Shown here: positions 15,293 to 23,999 of the stretch, one piece after another | Layout of the letters: each line of letters starts with the position of its first letter | Numbering within the stretch: position 1 is the first letter of the stretch | Assembly (NCBI RefSeq): GCF_002939865.1 | Contig: NZ_MDEE01000039.1 | Location: 1 to 46,049, forward strand | Direction: 5' to 3' | From: Xanthomonas dyei | GTDB lineage: Bacteria > Pseudomonadota > Gammaproteobacteria > Xanthomonadales > Xanthomonadaceae | Length of the DNA stretch: 46,049 nucleotides | The notes under the pieces: model-generated | Databases searched by the model: none | Seen by the model: only the letters and a program-made list of their open reading frames with translations | Told to the model about the DNA's origin: nothing | Translations under genes and position numbers: made by a program

Positions 15293-15485
15293 CAACGCCC
15301 CATCTGGCGAACAGTGCGGTGACCTGGGCCGGTGCGGTGATGTCGCCTTGGTCGGCTGCGGCAATCCCGTCCAGCACCGCGGCCTGGAAGCTGGCCGCCT
15401 CCACGACGCGCACCACGTCCTGCCAGCCTGCCGTGTCGGGCAGGGTGTCGATCAGCGTGTGGGCGTGGTGCTTGATGGCGGACAT
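15279..15485 (-). CDS. small antitoxin candidate for the ParE-like fusion
   Basis: A 68-residue, mostly helical protein (MSAIKHHAHTLIDTLPDTAG, ending ALFARWGVDVAA). Size, position and a 14-base overlap with the downstream ParE-like frame match the ParD/RelB-type or Phd-like antitoxins that precede such toxins. It lacks an obvious ribbon-helix-helix, so the DNA-binding family is not assigned. I chose the ATG at 15485; an open frame extends further upstream but without family-like sequence. Confidence 0.62.
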   Translation of the reverse strand: MSAIKHHAHTLIDTLPDTAGWQDVVRVVEAASFQAAVLDGIAAADQGDITAPAQVTALFARWGVDVAA

Positions 15486-15734
15486 GGCACTGCGGTGGGG
15501 GAGTACTGCCGCCAAGTCTACCGCCGCGGCCTTGATCCGCGTGTGGCAATGGCTGGCGTGCGCGTGTGCGGCGTTCACCGGGGGCGATGGCAGCGGCGGT
15601 CGGGAGAGCGACGCACCCAGGAGCCGGCCGCCGTGAGGTACGCCGCCGGCCGCAGAAAGTGACACTTGGCACCTTGTTCGCGGTGCCAGCGGGTTTCATC
15701 CTGCAGCCGTCACTGCACCCACACAGGATTGGTC

Positions 15735-16259
15735 ATGCCCGCTGCTGCCATCGCACCGTTTACCCCGTACCTGTCGATGGCGGCCATCGCCTTCATTTAC
15801 TACCGGCGCATCCGCCGCAGCTTCGGTCGCCAGCAGTGGAAGCCGGTCGGCACTGCGGTGCGTGCGGCGGTGCTGGTCATCGCCGCCGCCGCGCTGGCGT
15901 TTGCGGTCTACGGATTACCGCAGGTGCGGCTGGGCGTTGCGCTGGGTACGGCGGCCGGCATCGGGCTGGGCGCAGTGTCGCTGCGTTACACGCATGCCGA
16001 ATGGGTGGACGGCCGCGGCTGGTACGCGCCCAATCCATGGATCGGCGGGGCGTTGATGCTGGTCCTGCTGGGCCGGCTGGCCTGGCGCTGGGGCGCCGGT
16101 GCTTTCAGCGAGGGTGCGGCCGCTGCCGGGTCGCAGGCCAGCCCGCTGACCTTGGGCATTGCCGCCGCGCTGGTGCTGTATTCGCTGGTGCATGTGGGCG
16201 GGGTGTGGTGGCGCCTGCGTCAGCTGCGGTTGCAGGCCGCGGCTTCCGCAGTGGTGTGA
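15735..16259 (+). CDS. DUF1453-like integral membrane protein
   Basis: A 174-residue inner-membrane protein with about four transmembrane helices (PFTPYLSMAAIAFIYYRRIR, VLVIAAAALAFAVYG, WIGGALMLVLLGRLAW, LTLGIAAALVLYSLVHVGG). The general pattern, including RHTHAEW-like RYTHAEW and PNPWIG, fits the DUF1453/CcdC-like group, of unknown function. The ATG at 15735 is preceded by AGGA. It converges with cardiolipin synthase 33 bases downstream. Confidence 0.7.
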   Translation: MPAAAIAPFTPYLSMAAIAFIYYRRIRRSFGRQQWKPVGTAVRAAVLVIAAAALAFAVYGLPQVRLGVALGTAAGIGLGAVSLRYTHAEWVDGRGWYAPNPWIGGALMLVLLGRLAWRWGAGAFSEGAAAAGSQASPLTLGIAAALVLYSLVHVGGVWWRLRQLRLQAAASAVV

Positions 16260-16292
16260 GCGGGTGCGGTGCGCGGCATCGGTGACGCCGCA

Positions 16293-17558
16293 TCACACCT
16301 GCGAACGGAACGGGAACACCAGTTTTTCGCCCAGCTTCTGCCGCAGCGGCCGCGCCCGCCAGCGTTCCAGCGTGTACTGCTCGGCGCGTTGCAGGTCGCG
16401 CTCGAAGACCTCGGTCATGCGTGCGGCCAGCGTGGCGTCGTAGACATTCAGGCTGGCCTCGTCGTTGAGGCGGAACGAGCGGATGTCGAAGTTGGTCGAG
16501 CCCACCGACACCAGCAAGGTGTCGATGATCAGCAGTTTGGTGTGCAGCATGGTGGGCCGGTACTCGTGGATGGCGATGCCGGCCTGCAGCAGCGGCTCCC
16601 AGCTGGCCTTGGACGCCAACCGCACCGACACCGCATCGATATGTTTGCCCGGCAACAGCACGCGGATCTTGACGCCACGGCTGCGCGCCTCCAGCAGCGA
16701 GCGGGTGATCAGCGCATCCGGCACGAAGTACGCCGCGGCCAGATCGATGGACGTGCGTGCCGCGGCAATGGCGATCAGATACATCAGGTGCATGCTCTCG
16801 CTACCGCCGGCCGGCGAGGCCACGAACAGCTGCGCATCGCTGTCGCCGGCTGGCGCCAGCTGCGGGTAGTACTCGGCGCCGTTGAGCACGCGGCCGGTGG
16901 TCTTGATCCAGTTGTCGTTGAAGGCGGCCTGCACCTGCGCCACCACCGGGCCTTCGATGCGGTAATGCGAGTCGCGCCAGTGCTCCGGGTCCTGCGCATC
17001 GCCCATCCATTGATCGGCCACGCCCACACCGCCGGTAAAGCCGATGCGACCATCGATCACCAGCAACTTGCGATGGGTGCGGTTGTTGACGCGGTGCAGG
17101 TTGTACCAAGTGAGGGGACGGTAACGGTGCACTTCCACGCCGGCATCGGTCATCTCTTCGACCAACGACGGGTCCATCTTCAAACTGCCGCCCCAATCGA
17201 TGGTGACGCGCACCTTGACGCCGGCCCGCGCGCGCTCGGACAGCGCCTGGCTGAACTCGCGGCCGATCTCGCCCGACCAGTAGATGTAGGTTTCGAAGGT
17301 GATCGTGTGCTGCGCACCGCGGATGGCGGCCAGCATCGCCGGAAAGATCTCGTGGCCGTTCTGCAGCACCTGGATCTTGTTGCCGGGCAGGATCGCCGGC
17401 CCCAGCAACACCGACATCTCACGTTTGAACTGCGGGTCCGAAACGTCGTAGCAATGGCTCGGAATATGCTCGAGCTTCTTCTCAGGCGTGGCGAAGTTGA
17501 GCAGCAGCAGCCCCACCAGCAAGGTGATGACGACGGTGGCCACGATGATCCATGTCAT
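16293..17558 (-). CDS. cls: cardiolipin synthase (phospholipase D family)
   Basis: A 421-residue enzyme of the inner membrane that condenses phosphatidylglycerol to cardiolipin. One N-terminal transmembrane helix (MTWIIVATVVITLLVGLLLL) is followed by two phospholipase D domains with HKD motifs: THRKLLVIDGRIGFTGG and LHTKLLIIDTLLVSVGSTN. The chain is a little shorter than E. coli ClsA, lacking one N-terminal helix, more like ClsB/short Cls proteins. The ATG at 17558 has GGAG upstream; longer frames upstream lack family-like sequence. Confidence 0.9.
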   Translation of the reverse strand: MTWIIVATVVITLLVGLLLLNFATPEKKLEHIPSHCYDVSDPQFKREMSVLLGPAILPGNKIQVLQNGHEIFPAMLAAIRGAQHTITFETYIYWSGEIGREFSQALSERARAGVKVRVTIDWGGSLKMDPSLVEEMTDAGVEVHRYRPLTWYNLHRVNNRTHRKLLVIDGRIGFTGGVGVADQWMGDAQDPEHWRDSHYRIEGPVVAQVQAAFNDNWIKTTGRVLNGAEYYPQLAPAGDSDAQLFVASPAGGSESMHLMYLIAIAAARTSIDLAAAYFVPDALITRSLLEARSRGVKIRVLLPGKHIDAVSVRLASKASWEPLLQAGIAIHEYRPTMLHTKLLIIDTLLVSVGSTNFDIRSFRLNDEASLNVYDATLAARMTEVFERDLQRAEQYTLERWRARPLRQKLGEKLVFPFRSQV

Positions 17559-17726
17559 GCATCCAACTCCGATTCCCCTGCCACTGCGGCCACAAGCGGC
17601 CGGCATTCTGCCAAGGCGCGCGGCATGGGGGTTGTGAAGGCAGGCGCGTGCGCTGCGCTGCGAGGCACTGCCGTGGTGCCGTGCCACATGCCGCTGCGCG
17701 TAGCGGCAGTTGCCGGCCTGCGCGCG

Positions 17727-18275
17727 TCAGCTGGCCTGGGTCAGAAACGCCACCGGTACCGCGTCGATGAGCCACACGCCATTGTCAGCTTCAAAAAACT
17801 GCAGGCCCTGGTCATGCATCTGTCCGGCCTGGACGATCAGCAAGACCGGCGTGCCATAGCGGGCGCCCACTTGCATGGCGGTCTGCGGATCGGCCGACAG
17901 ATGCACATGGTGGCGCTGGCCCGGGCGCAGGCCTTCGCGCAGGATCGCGTCGAGAAACCGCGTGGCGGTGCCGTGGTACAGCAGCGTCGGCGGTGTCTTT
18001 GCCACGTGCGCAAGGGCCACGCTCGCCGTCGAATGACCCTGCACTGCACGGATGCGCAGGCCGTCGGCAGACAGCGCAAAGCGCTGCTTGTCGCTGCTGG
18101 AGACCACCGCGCCGATCAGCTCCGCATCCAGCGCCTTGCCGTGGGCATTGGCTGCCGCAATCAACGCGTCGATGTCTGCCCAGCCGTCGCGATCCAGCAC
18201 CAGCCCGATGGATTCCGGTGCATGCCGCAAGACGTAGCTGAGGAATTTACTGGTCTCGGTGTGATGCTTGCTCAT
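17727..18275 (-). CDS. kptA: RNA 2'-phosphotransferase KptA
   Basis: A 182-residue enzyme of the Tpt1/KptA family, which moves a 2'-phosphate from RNA to NAD+, giving ADP-ribose 1''-2''-cyclic phosphate. Motifs seen: [14 protein letters not shown] (conserved RH), a winged-helix N-terminal half ([13 protein letters not shown]), then [14 protein letters not shown] and HHVHLSAD in the ADP-ribosyltransferase-like half. Length and order are normal. In bacteria its physiological substrate is uncertain. It is followed, 168 bases away on the same strand, by cls. Confidence 0.92.
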   Translation of the reverse strand: MSKHHTETSKFLSYVLRHAPESIGLVLDRDGWADIDALIAAANAHGKALDAELIGAVVSSSDKQRFALSADGLRIRAVQGHSTASVALAHVAKTPPTLLYHGTATRFLDAILREGLRPGQRHHVHLSADPQTAMQVGARYGTPVLLIVQAGQMHDQGLQFFEADNGVWLIDAVPVAFLTQAS

Positions 18276-18383
18276 GGTGATTGCGCTGGACGATCCGTGT
18301 GCCCTGGACGCTGGAGTTTACAAGCGGGGATGGAGGCGGCTGCCTGAGCGCCGGGCAGGCGCGTTTGCTGCTGCGGTTCGGCG

Positions 18384-18629
18384 GTGCGTCCGTTTCTGGT
18401 GCAGCGTCCGCGCTTCCCAAACGCACGTGCCACCTGGGGCGTCATCACCGCAGTGGCGCGGCGAGACTGGATCTTTTGGATCACCTCGGGCAAGAAGGCC
18501 GACACGCGGATCAAGCGCGTTGCCACTGCCTGCGACATGCTCGCCTCCGGCAAGCGGCGTGCGTGCTGTTTCGACCGGTCGGGTATGTACAGCACATCGC
18601 TTGCGGCGCCAACGCCCAAAGCGGGCTGA
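18384..18629 (+). pseudogene. C-terminal remnant of a YdeI/OmdA-family protein
   Basis: About 80 residues resembling the C-terminal end of the YdeI/OmpD-associated family: ARRDWIFWITSGKKADTRIK, then MLASGKRRACCFDRSGMYS. Family members are about 150-200 residues with a DUF1801-like N-terminal domain that is absent here; upstream sequence is not homologous. Probably a decayed gene; a short functional protein is not excluded. It lies between kptA and the kgtP promoter. Confidence 0.55.
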
Positions 18630-18704
18630 AGCGGGCGCGCGGCAGCCGGATCTGCGGGGTGTATATGCGCCGAAATGCTTACATGCGTCACACAAGTGCG
18701 CACC

Positions 18705-18710
18705 TATACT
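18705..18710 (+). promoter_or_regulatory. possible -10 box of kgtP
   Basis: TATACT lies 34 bases before the kgtP ATG. No good -35 hexamer is seen at 17 bases (TTACAT is 20 bases away), so this may be an activator-dependent promoter. Confidence 0.3.
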
Positions 18711-18743
18711 CCCAGGCTGCCCCACCGAAGAGGTTCTGACCGC

Positions 18744-20105
18744 ATGAGCGCACCCCCCTCGTCTCCGATCGCCGCCGGTTCTGGCGCAGCACCCGGTAGC
18801 CTTCGCCGCTCGGTGTCCAATACGCTCAAGGGATCGGCCGGCAACCTGGTCGAGTGGTACGACGTCTACGTTTACTCGGTATTTGCCACCTATTTCGAAT
18901 CGCAGTTCTTTTCCAAGGAAGACAAGAACGCCACGATGTTCGTGTGGGCGATCTTTGCGATGACGTTTTTGATGCGGCCGATCGGTGCGTGGTACTTCGG
19001 TCGCTTTGCCGACCGCTACGGCCGGCGGTTGGCGTTGACGATCTCGGTGTCGATGATGGCGCTGTGCTCGTTCGTGATCGCGGTGACGCCGACGGTGGTC
19101 ACCATTGGTATTGCCGCGCCGATCATCCTGCTGCTGGCGCGCCTGGTGCAGGGCTTTGCGACCGGTGGCGAATACGGCACCAGCGCGACCTACATGTCCG
19201 AGGCGGCGATTCCAGGCCGACGCGGGTTCTTGTCGTCGTTCCATTACGTGACCCTGGTGGGCGGGCACGTGCTGGCGCAGACCACCTTGCTGGTGATGCT
19301 GCACTTCTTCGATGCCTCGCAGGTGTCCGAATGGGGCTGGCGTGTGGCGTTCGGCCTGGGCGGTATCGGTGCGCTGGTGGTGTTCTGGTTGCGTCAGACC
19401 ATGGACGAATCGCTGAGCTCTGAATCCATCGCCGATTCGCGCACCGGCAAGGCCAAGGCGTCCGGCTCGATGCGCGAGCTGTTCGTCAATCAATGGCGCC
19501 CGCTGTTGCTGTGCTTCTTGATCACGGCCGGCGGTACCATCGCGTTCTACACCTATTCGGTGACCGGCCCGAAGATGATCCAGACCGCGTTCGCCGGTGG
19601 CGACGTGATGGCCGGCACCATCATCAACCTGGTTGCGCTGACGGTGCTGATGCTGATGCAGCCGGTGGGCGGTTGGCTGTCGGATATCGTGGGGCGCAAG
19701 ACCTTGCTGGTGTTCTTCGGCATCGGCGGCGTGCTGTACACCTGGTTCCTGGTGACCGAGCTACCCAAGCAGACCGACTGGTTGACCGCGTTCGCGATCC
19801 TCACCGTGGGCTTTGTGATCCTGACCGGCTACACCTCGATCAATGCGGTGGTGAAGGCGGAATTGTTCCCCACCCATGTGCGCGCGCTGGGCGTTGGCCT
19901 GGGCTATGCGCTGGCGAACTCCGCGTTTGGTGGCACCGCGCCGCTGTTGTATCAGGCCTCGTTGAAGACCGGTCACGTGAGCGAGTTTGTGATCTACGCA
20001 ACCGCGGTGATTGCGGTGTCGTTGGTGGTGTACATGTTCTTCCTGACCAACAAGGGCAGCAACTGGCTGGATGACGAAGCGGCGATGCGTGAGCGAAAGC
20101 GATGA
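18744..20105 (+). CDS. kgtP: alpha-ketoglutarate/dicarboxylate MFS permease (KgtP-like)
   Basis: A 453-residue inner-membrane proton symporter of the metabolite:H+ symporter (MHS) branch of the MFS, with twelve transmembrane segments. Landmarks: GSAGNLVEWYDVYVYSVFAT at the first helix, FGRFADRYGRR as the loop 2-3 signature, QGFATGGEYGTSATYMSE in helix 4-5, and WLSDIVGRKT in loop 8-9. These match E. coli KgtP closely, so transport of 2-oxoglutarate is likely; other dicarboxylates are possible. The ATG at 18744 has AAGAGG upstream. A palindromic repeat follows the stop and may end transcription. Confidence 0.88.
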   Translation: MSAPPSSPIAAGSGAAPGSLRRSVSNTLKGSAGNLVEWYDVYVYSVFATYFESQFFSKEDKNATMFVWAIFAMTFLMRPIGAWYFGRFADRYGRRLALTISVSMMALCSFVIAVTPTVVTIGIAAPIILLLARLVQGFATGGEYGTSATYMSEAAIPGRRGFLSSFHYVTLVGGHVLAQTTLLVMLHFFDASQVSEWGWRVAFGLGGIGALVVFWLRQTMDESLSSESIADSRTGKAKASGSMRELFVNQWRPLLLCFLITAGGTIAFYTYSVTGPKMIQTAFAGGDVMAGTIINLVALTVLMLMQPVGGWLSDIVGRKTLLVFFGIGGVLYTWFLVTELPKQTDWLTAFAILTVGFVILTGYTSINAVVKAELFPTHVRALGVGLGYALANSAFGGTAPLLYQASLKTGHVSEFVIYATAVIAVSLVVYMFFLTNKGSNWLDDEAAMRERKR

Positions 20106-20137
20106 TGTGTTGATGCAACCGCAAGCTTGATAGCTAG

Positions 20138-20183
20138 CTCCCTTCTCCCTTCGGGAGAAGGTGCTCGAAGCGCGGATGAGGGG
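20138..20183. repeat. Xanthomonas palindromic (REP-like) repeat, copy 1
   Basis: CCTTCTCCC, loop TTC, GGGAGAAGG (20141-20161), then the tail GTGCTCGAAGCGCGGATGAG. The same unit with a few changes is found near 40.1 kb. Extragenic, after kgtP, and able to act as a terminator. Confidence 0.8.
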
Positions 20184-20370
20184 CGCCTCAGGCGACTAGC
20201 ATGCCAGCCATGGTGAACGCGTCGCCACGCGTCGCCAAGGTGAAGCATCGATATTGCGGTCGTGCATTGGGACACCCCAACCCCAGCCCGGGCTCCGGCC
20301 CCGCGCCCCGGCCCGCGCCAGCAGCGCGGGCGCTCCAAGGCACGCGCGCCAGTGGCGCGCAGGCAGTGCC

Positions 20371-22542
20371 TTATCGCCCCGCAGGGAGAGGGGCTAAATC
20401 AGGCTTCTGGTGTCTGGCATTTGCGTCCTTCTGAGCCATCTCGGCAAACACGCTGTAACGCAGGCCGATCAAGCCCAGCAGCGCGTCATCGCGATGCGTT
20501 CCTGCCGGCACCTTGCCCACGCGCGCCAGCGAGGCATCCAGACGCGTACGTAGGGCATCCGGTGCAGGCAACGGACGCTTGTGCGCGATCTGTTGCCGGT
20601 AGTGCGCAGCGACGTCGGCCAGGATGGTGTCCACCGCGTCCACGCTCGATGGCGGCAAGCCGTGCCGCGCGCTGCGCAGCTGCAAGATGTTCAAGCCCAC
20701 GCGGACTTCGCTGAGCATATCCATCGATGCCAGGTCGCTGCCTTCCGGCGCCAAGGCCAACCTGGGCGCGAGCAAGCCGAGCAGATCCAGCATGCGCGCG
20801 GCGAACTGGTGGCGGTCCTGCGCGCCATGGCCATCGGCGGCGTCGGCCAGCGTGCGCCAACCCTGGCGGACCAGGCGACGCGCGCTCCATTCGGCGCCGA
20901 CCGAGCGGAACACCTTTGTGAGCACCACCGCGAATCCGATCCCCAGCACCATCGCCACGGCGGCGTTGACGAAGCTCTGGATGTTGGCGTTGTAGGTGTT
21001 CTGCAGGCTGAGCAGGGCGGTGAGATTCACCACCAGCGGCAGCGCGATCAACATGCTCTTGGGCCGATGCAGCAACGCGCCGATGGGCAGAAACACCGCC
21101 GCCAACAGCAGCACCAACATCGGGAAGTCGTGGATCGCAGGGAAGATGCCGAACAGGTAAATACCTGCGACCACGCTGGCGACCACCGCCCAGGTCAGAA
21201 ACGACACCATGCTGGGTGCGGGGTCGTCCTGCGCGGCAAAGAACGCGGCTGTGACCGCAGCCATCATCGCGCCGTTGCCGCCGCCCTCCCAACCGATGCC
21301 GATCCACAACACGCAGTACGCCAGCAGCGCAAGGCCAGCGCTGAGCGCGGAAAACGCCGCCATGCCGAAGTCGATGTGGCGCGCGCTGCTGGCAGGGACG
21401 CCTGCATCGGCGGTCTGGGGTCGCGAGATGCCCAGGCGCTGCAGCAGCGAGGGGTGCATGCGCGAACGCACACCGGCATCGCCTTGCGCAGCGTCCATCG
21501 ATTCGGCTGTTGCAGCCTGTCTCGCCGCCGGCAGCGCGGTGCCCTGCAGCAACGTCTGTTCCAGCGCGCGGCAGTCTTGCCAGAGGTCGAGCAATTCTTC
21601 CAGGCGCAGCAGCAAGCTCGCCAGTAGCAGATGCTCGATGTCCTGATCGACCACCGGGCGCAGCGCGGCGATGCGTGCGCGCATCGCGTCGACATCGGCA
21701 TCGCTGCCTGCGTCCTCGCGCTGATCCACCCAACCGGCGACGTCGTCCAGCAGCGCCTTGAGTGCGGGCGACTGTGCAGACCCGCCGCGCTGCAATGCAT
21801 CCAGCCGGTCGGCGATCGACGACAGCACCGGCAGCAGCATCAGCATGCGCGCGCGCAGTTGCTCCATCGCCGGCGCCGCACTGGCATGCCGTGGGTCGTC
21901 GTGACGCACGAAGGCGATCAAGGCTTCGAACTGCACCAGGTCTGCCGCCAACCGGTTGCGCGGCGTGTGCGAGTCGCCACGCTGCAGCACCTGCCGGCAC
22001 CATTGCGCAGCGTCCTGCATCCAACCGCCGATGCGTGCGGTGACCATCGGCCGTACCGAAGCGGGGAACACCAGCGAGGCGAACAGCACCGCCATCACCG
22101 TGCCCAATACGATCTCTTCGCTGCGCGCTACCACGGTGTCGAAGATGCCTTCCGGCGCGGTCACCGCAGGAAAGCCGATAAACGCGGTGGTGTAGCCAGC
22201 CAGCAAAAATGCATAGCCGCGCGGGCCGCGATTGAGCAGCGCCAGAAACAGGCAGGCCGACAACCACAACGCCATCGCCGCGCTCAGCAGTAGCGGGGTT
22301 TCGACCAGATTCGGCAGCATCACCAAGGTGGCCGCGCCGGCCAGCACGGTGCCGAGCACGCGGTACACGCCCTTGGCGCGGGTGGGGCCGAGCAGCGGTT
22401 GCGAGACGATATAGACGGTGGCCATCGCCCAGTACGGCCGCGACAGATTGCCGGCCAGCGCCACGTACAACGCGGCGATCGAGGCGGCAAAGGTCTTGAC
22501 CGAAAACAGCCAGGCCTGACGATCGCGCAGCAGTGCGTTCAT
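20371..22542 (-). CDS. FUSC-family (AaeB-like) efflux protein
   Basis: A 723-residue inner-membrane protein with the duplicated aromatic-acid exporter architecture: an N-terminal block of about six helices (SVKTFAASIAALYVALAGN, RPYWAMATVYIVSQPLLG, the family signature), a long cytoplasmic region (about 180-390), and a second block of helices (FSALSAGLALLAYCVLWIGI, GNGAMMAAVTAAFFAAQDDP). In E. coli AaeB works with AaeA to export hydroxylated aromatic acids. The start overlaps the stop of the outer membrane factor gene by 4 bases. Last gene of the operon; substrate unknown. Confidence 0.88.
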   Translation of the reverse strand: MNALLRDRQAWLFSVKTFAASIAALYVALAGNLSRPYWAMATVYIVSQPLLGPTRAKGVYRVLGTVLAGAATLVMLPNLVETPLLLSAAMALWLSACLFLALLNRGPRGYAFLLAGYTTAFIGFPAVTAPEGIFDTVVARSEEIVLGTVMAVLFASLVFPASVRPMVTARIGGWMQDAAQWCRQVLQRGDSHTPRNRLAADLVQFEALIAFVRHDDPRHASAAPAMEQLRARMLMLLPVLSSIADRLDALQRGGSAQSPALKALLDDVAGWVDQREDAGSDADVDAMRARIAALRPVVDQDIEHLLLASLLLRLEELLDLWQDCRALEQTLLQGTALPAARQAATAESMDAAQGDAGVRSRMHPSLLQRLGISRPQTADAGVPASSARHIDFGMAAFSALSAGLALLAYCVLWIGIGWEGGGNGAMMAAVTAAFFAAQDDPAPSMVSFLTWAVVASVVAGIYLFGIFPAIHDFPMLVLLLAAVFLPIGALLHRPKSMLIALPLVVNLTALLSLQNTYNANIQSFVNAAVAMVLGIGFAVVLTKVFRSVGAEWSARRLVRQGWRTLADAADGHGAQDRHQFAARMLDLLGLLAPRLALAPEGSDLASMDMLSEVRVGLNILQLRSARHGLPPSSVDAVDTILADVAAHYRQQIAHKRPLPAPDALRTRLDASLARVGKVPAGTHRDDALLGLIGLRYSVFAEMAQKDANARHQKPDLAPLPAGR

Positions 22543-23999
22543 GGCGCGGCAGTGGAAGCGGTGGCGTCGCTACGGGCATCGGTGTTCCAACCGCCGCCCA
22601 GTGCCAGAAACAGTTGGAGTTGATCCTGCGACACCTGTGCCTGCGCAGTGGCCAGGGTCATGTCGGCGGTGGCCAGGGTGCGCTCGGCATCCAGACTGGA
22701 CAGATACGGGGTGCGCCCGCCCTGATACAGCCGGCGGTTTTGCGCCGACGCCAGTTCGGCCTGTTGCTGCGCCTGTTCCAGCAGGTGCAGGCGGTCCAGA
22801 TCCTGCGCGTAGCGCGAGAGTGTGGTCTGCACCTCGCGCAGCGCCTGCAGCACAGTGTTGTCGAACTGCGCCAGCGCGGCGTCGGCGCCGGCTTCTGTGG
22901 CGCGCACGCGGGCACGCGCACCGCTGGACGGCAGCGTCCAGGAAATCAGCGGGCCGAACGACCAGGCATGTGTGGCCGGCTCACCGAAGTCCGCCAGCAG
23001 GCCGGTGGCGCCGATCGAACCGCCCAGGCGGATCTCCGGATACAGCTCGGCGGTGGCCACGCCGATACGCGCGGTGGCCGCGGCCAGCCGCCGCTCGGCC
23101 TGGCGCACGTCCGGGCGACGGGCGAGCAGGCTGCGGCCATCGCCAATCGGGATGGGGTGCTGCAAGGCCGGCGCATGCGCGCAGCGGTCGACACCGGCAG
23201 GCACTTCGCTGGGCGTCTTGCCGAGCAATGCCGCCAGTTGATAGCCGGCTGCCTGGCGGCGCGCGCGCAGCGGCGGCAGGGCGGCTTGCAGCATCGCCAC
23301 CTGCGCGGTGGCGCGGGCCAGATCCGGTGGCGTGCCACGTCCGGCGGCGATCAAACGTTGGGTGATCTCACGGCTGCGCTGCTGCAATTGCAGCGAATGC
23401 TCGGCCACATGCAGCTCGTGGTTGGCATGGCAGATCTCCACATAGCTGCCGGCGACCTGCGCGGCCACATTGACACGGGCCAGATCGATCGCGGCCTGTG
23501 CCACCTGCGTATCGGCGTGCGCGGCTTCGGCGCCGCGTTGCAGCTTGCCGAACAGGTCGAACTGGTACGACACGCCGAACTTGCCATCGGCCAGGTTGAA
23601 CACCGGCAGCTTTTCTTCCTGCAGGAAGGCTTCGGCCGACACCTGCGCGCGGCTGACGCCGGCCTCCACCTCGTAATCGAAGCCGCCGGCATCCATGGCC
23701 TGTTCGTACACCGCTGCGGCGCGGCGCAGGTTGGCACTGGCCACTTTCAACGCGACGTTGTCGCGCAGCGCCTGTTCGACCAGGCCATCGAGCATCGGGT
23801 CCTGATACAACGCCCACCAGCGTGCCGGCAGCGGCGCGCCGGGCTGCACCTGGTCGTTGCCGGTGTCAATGAACGCGGCGTTGGCGGCTGGCCGCTGGTA
23901 TGCGGACTGGTCCGGCAGCGCGTAATTGGGGCCGACCGTGCTGCACGCCGCCAGCAACGTGACGGCCGCGCTCAGGCCGAGCAGACGCAGGCGCTTCAT
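22539..23999 (-). CDS. NodT-family outer membrane efflux lipoprotein
   Basis: A 486-residue TolC-like outer membrane factor. Signal peptide and lipobox LLAAC (Cys about 19), followed by the family start STVGPNYALP. Two OEP repeats follow: long helices (VEQALRDNVALKVASANLRR, ELASAQNRRLYQGGRTPYLS) and beta strands. It supplies the outer membrane channel for the AaeA/AaeB-like pump. Both junctions, with the HlyD-type gene upstream and the FUSC gene downstream, are 4-bp ATGA overlaps. Confidence 0.92.
   Translation of the reverse strand: MKRLRLLGLSAAVTLLAACSTVGPNYALPDQSAYQRPAANAAFIDTGNDQVQPGAPLPARWWALYQDPMLDGLVEQALRDNVALKVASANLRRAAAVYEQAMDAGGFDYEVEAGVSRAQVSAEAFLQEEKLPVFNLADGKFGVSYQFDLFGKLQRGAEAAHADTQVAQAAIDLARVNVAAQVAGSYVEICHANHELHVAEHSLQLQQRSREITQRLIAAGRGTPPDLARATAQVAMLQAALPPLRARRQAAGYQLAALLGKTPSEVPAGVDRCAHAPALQHPIPIGDGRSLLARRPDVRQAERRLAAATARIGVATAELYPEIRLGGSIGATGLLADFGEPATHAWSFGPLISWTLPSSGARARVRATEAGADAALAQFDNTVLQALREVQTTLSRYAQDLDRLHLLEQAQQQAELASAQNRRLYQGGRTPYLSSLDAERTLATADMTLATAQAQVSQDQLQLFLALGGGWNTDARSDATASTAAP

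Noticed and set aside
16269..18347. Plus-strand open frame of 692 codons opposite cls and kptA
   Set aside because: It is the antisense of two well-supported genes; its translation is His/Arg/Gln-rich without any family motif.
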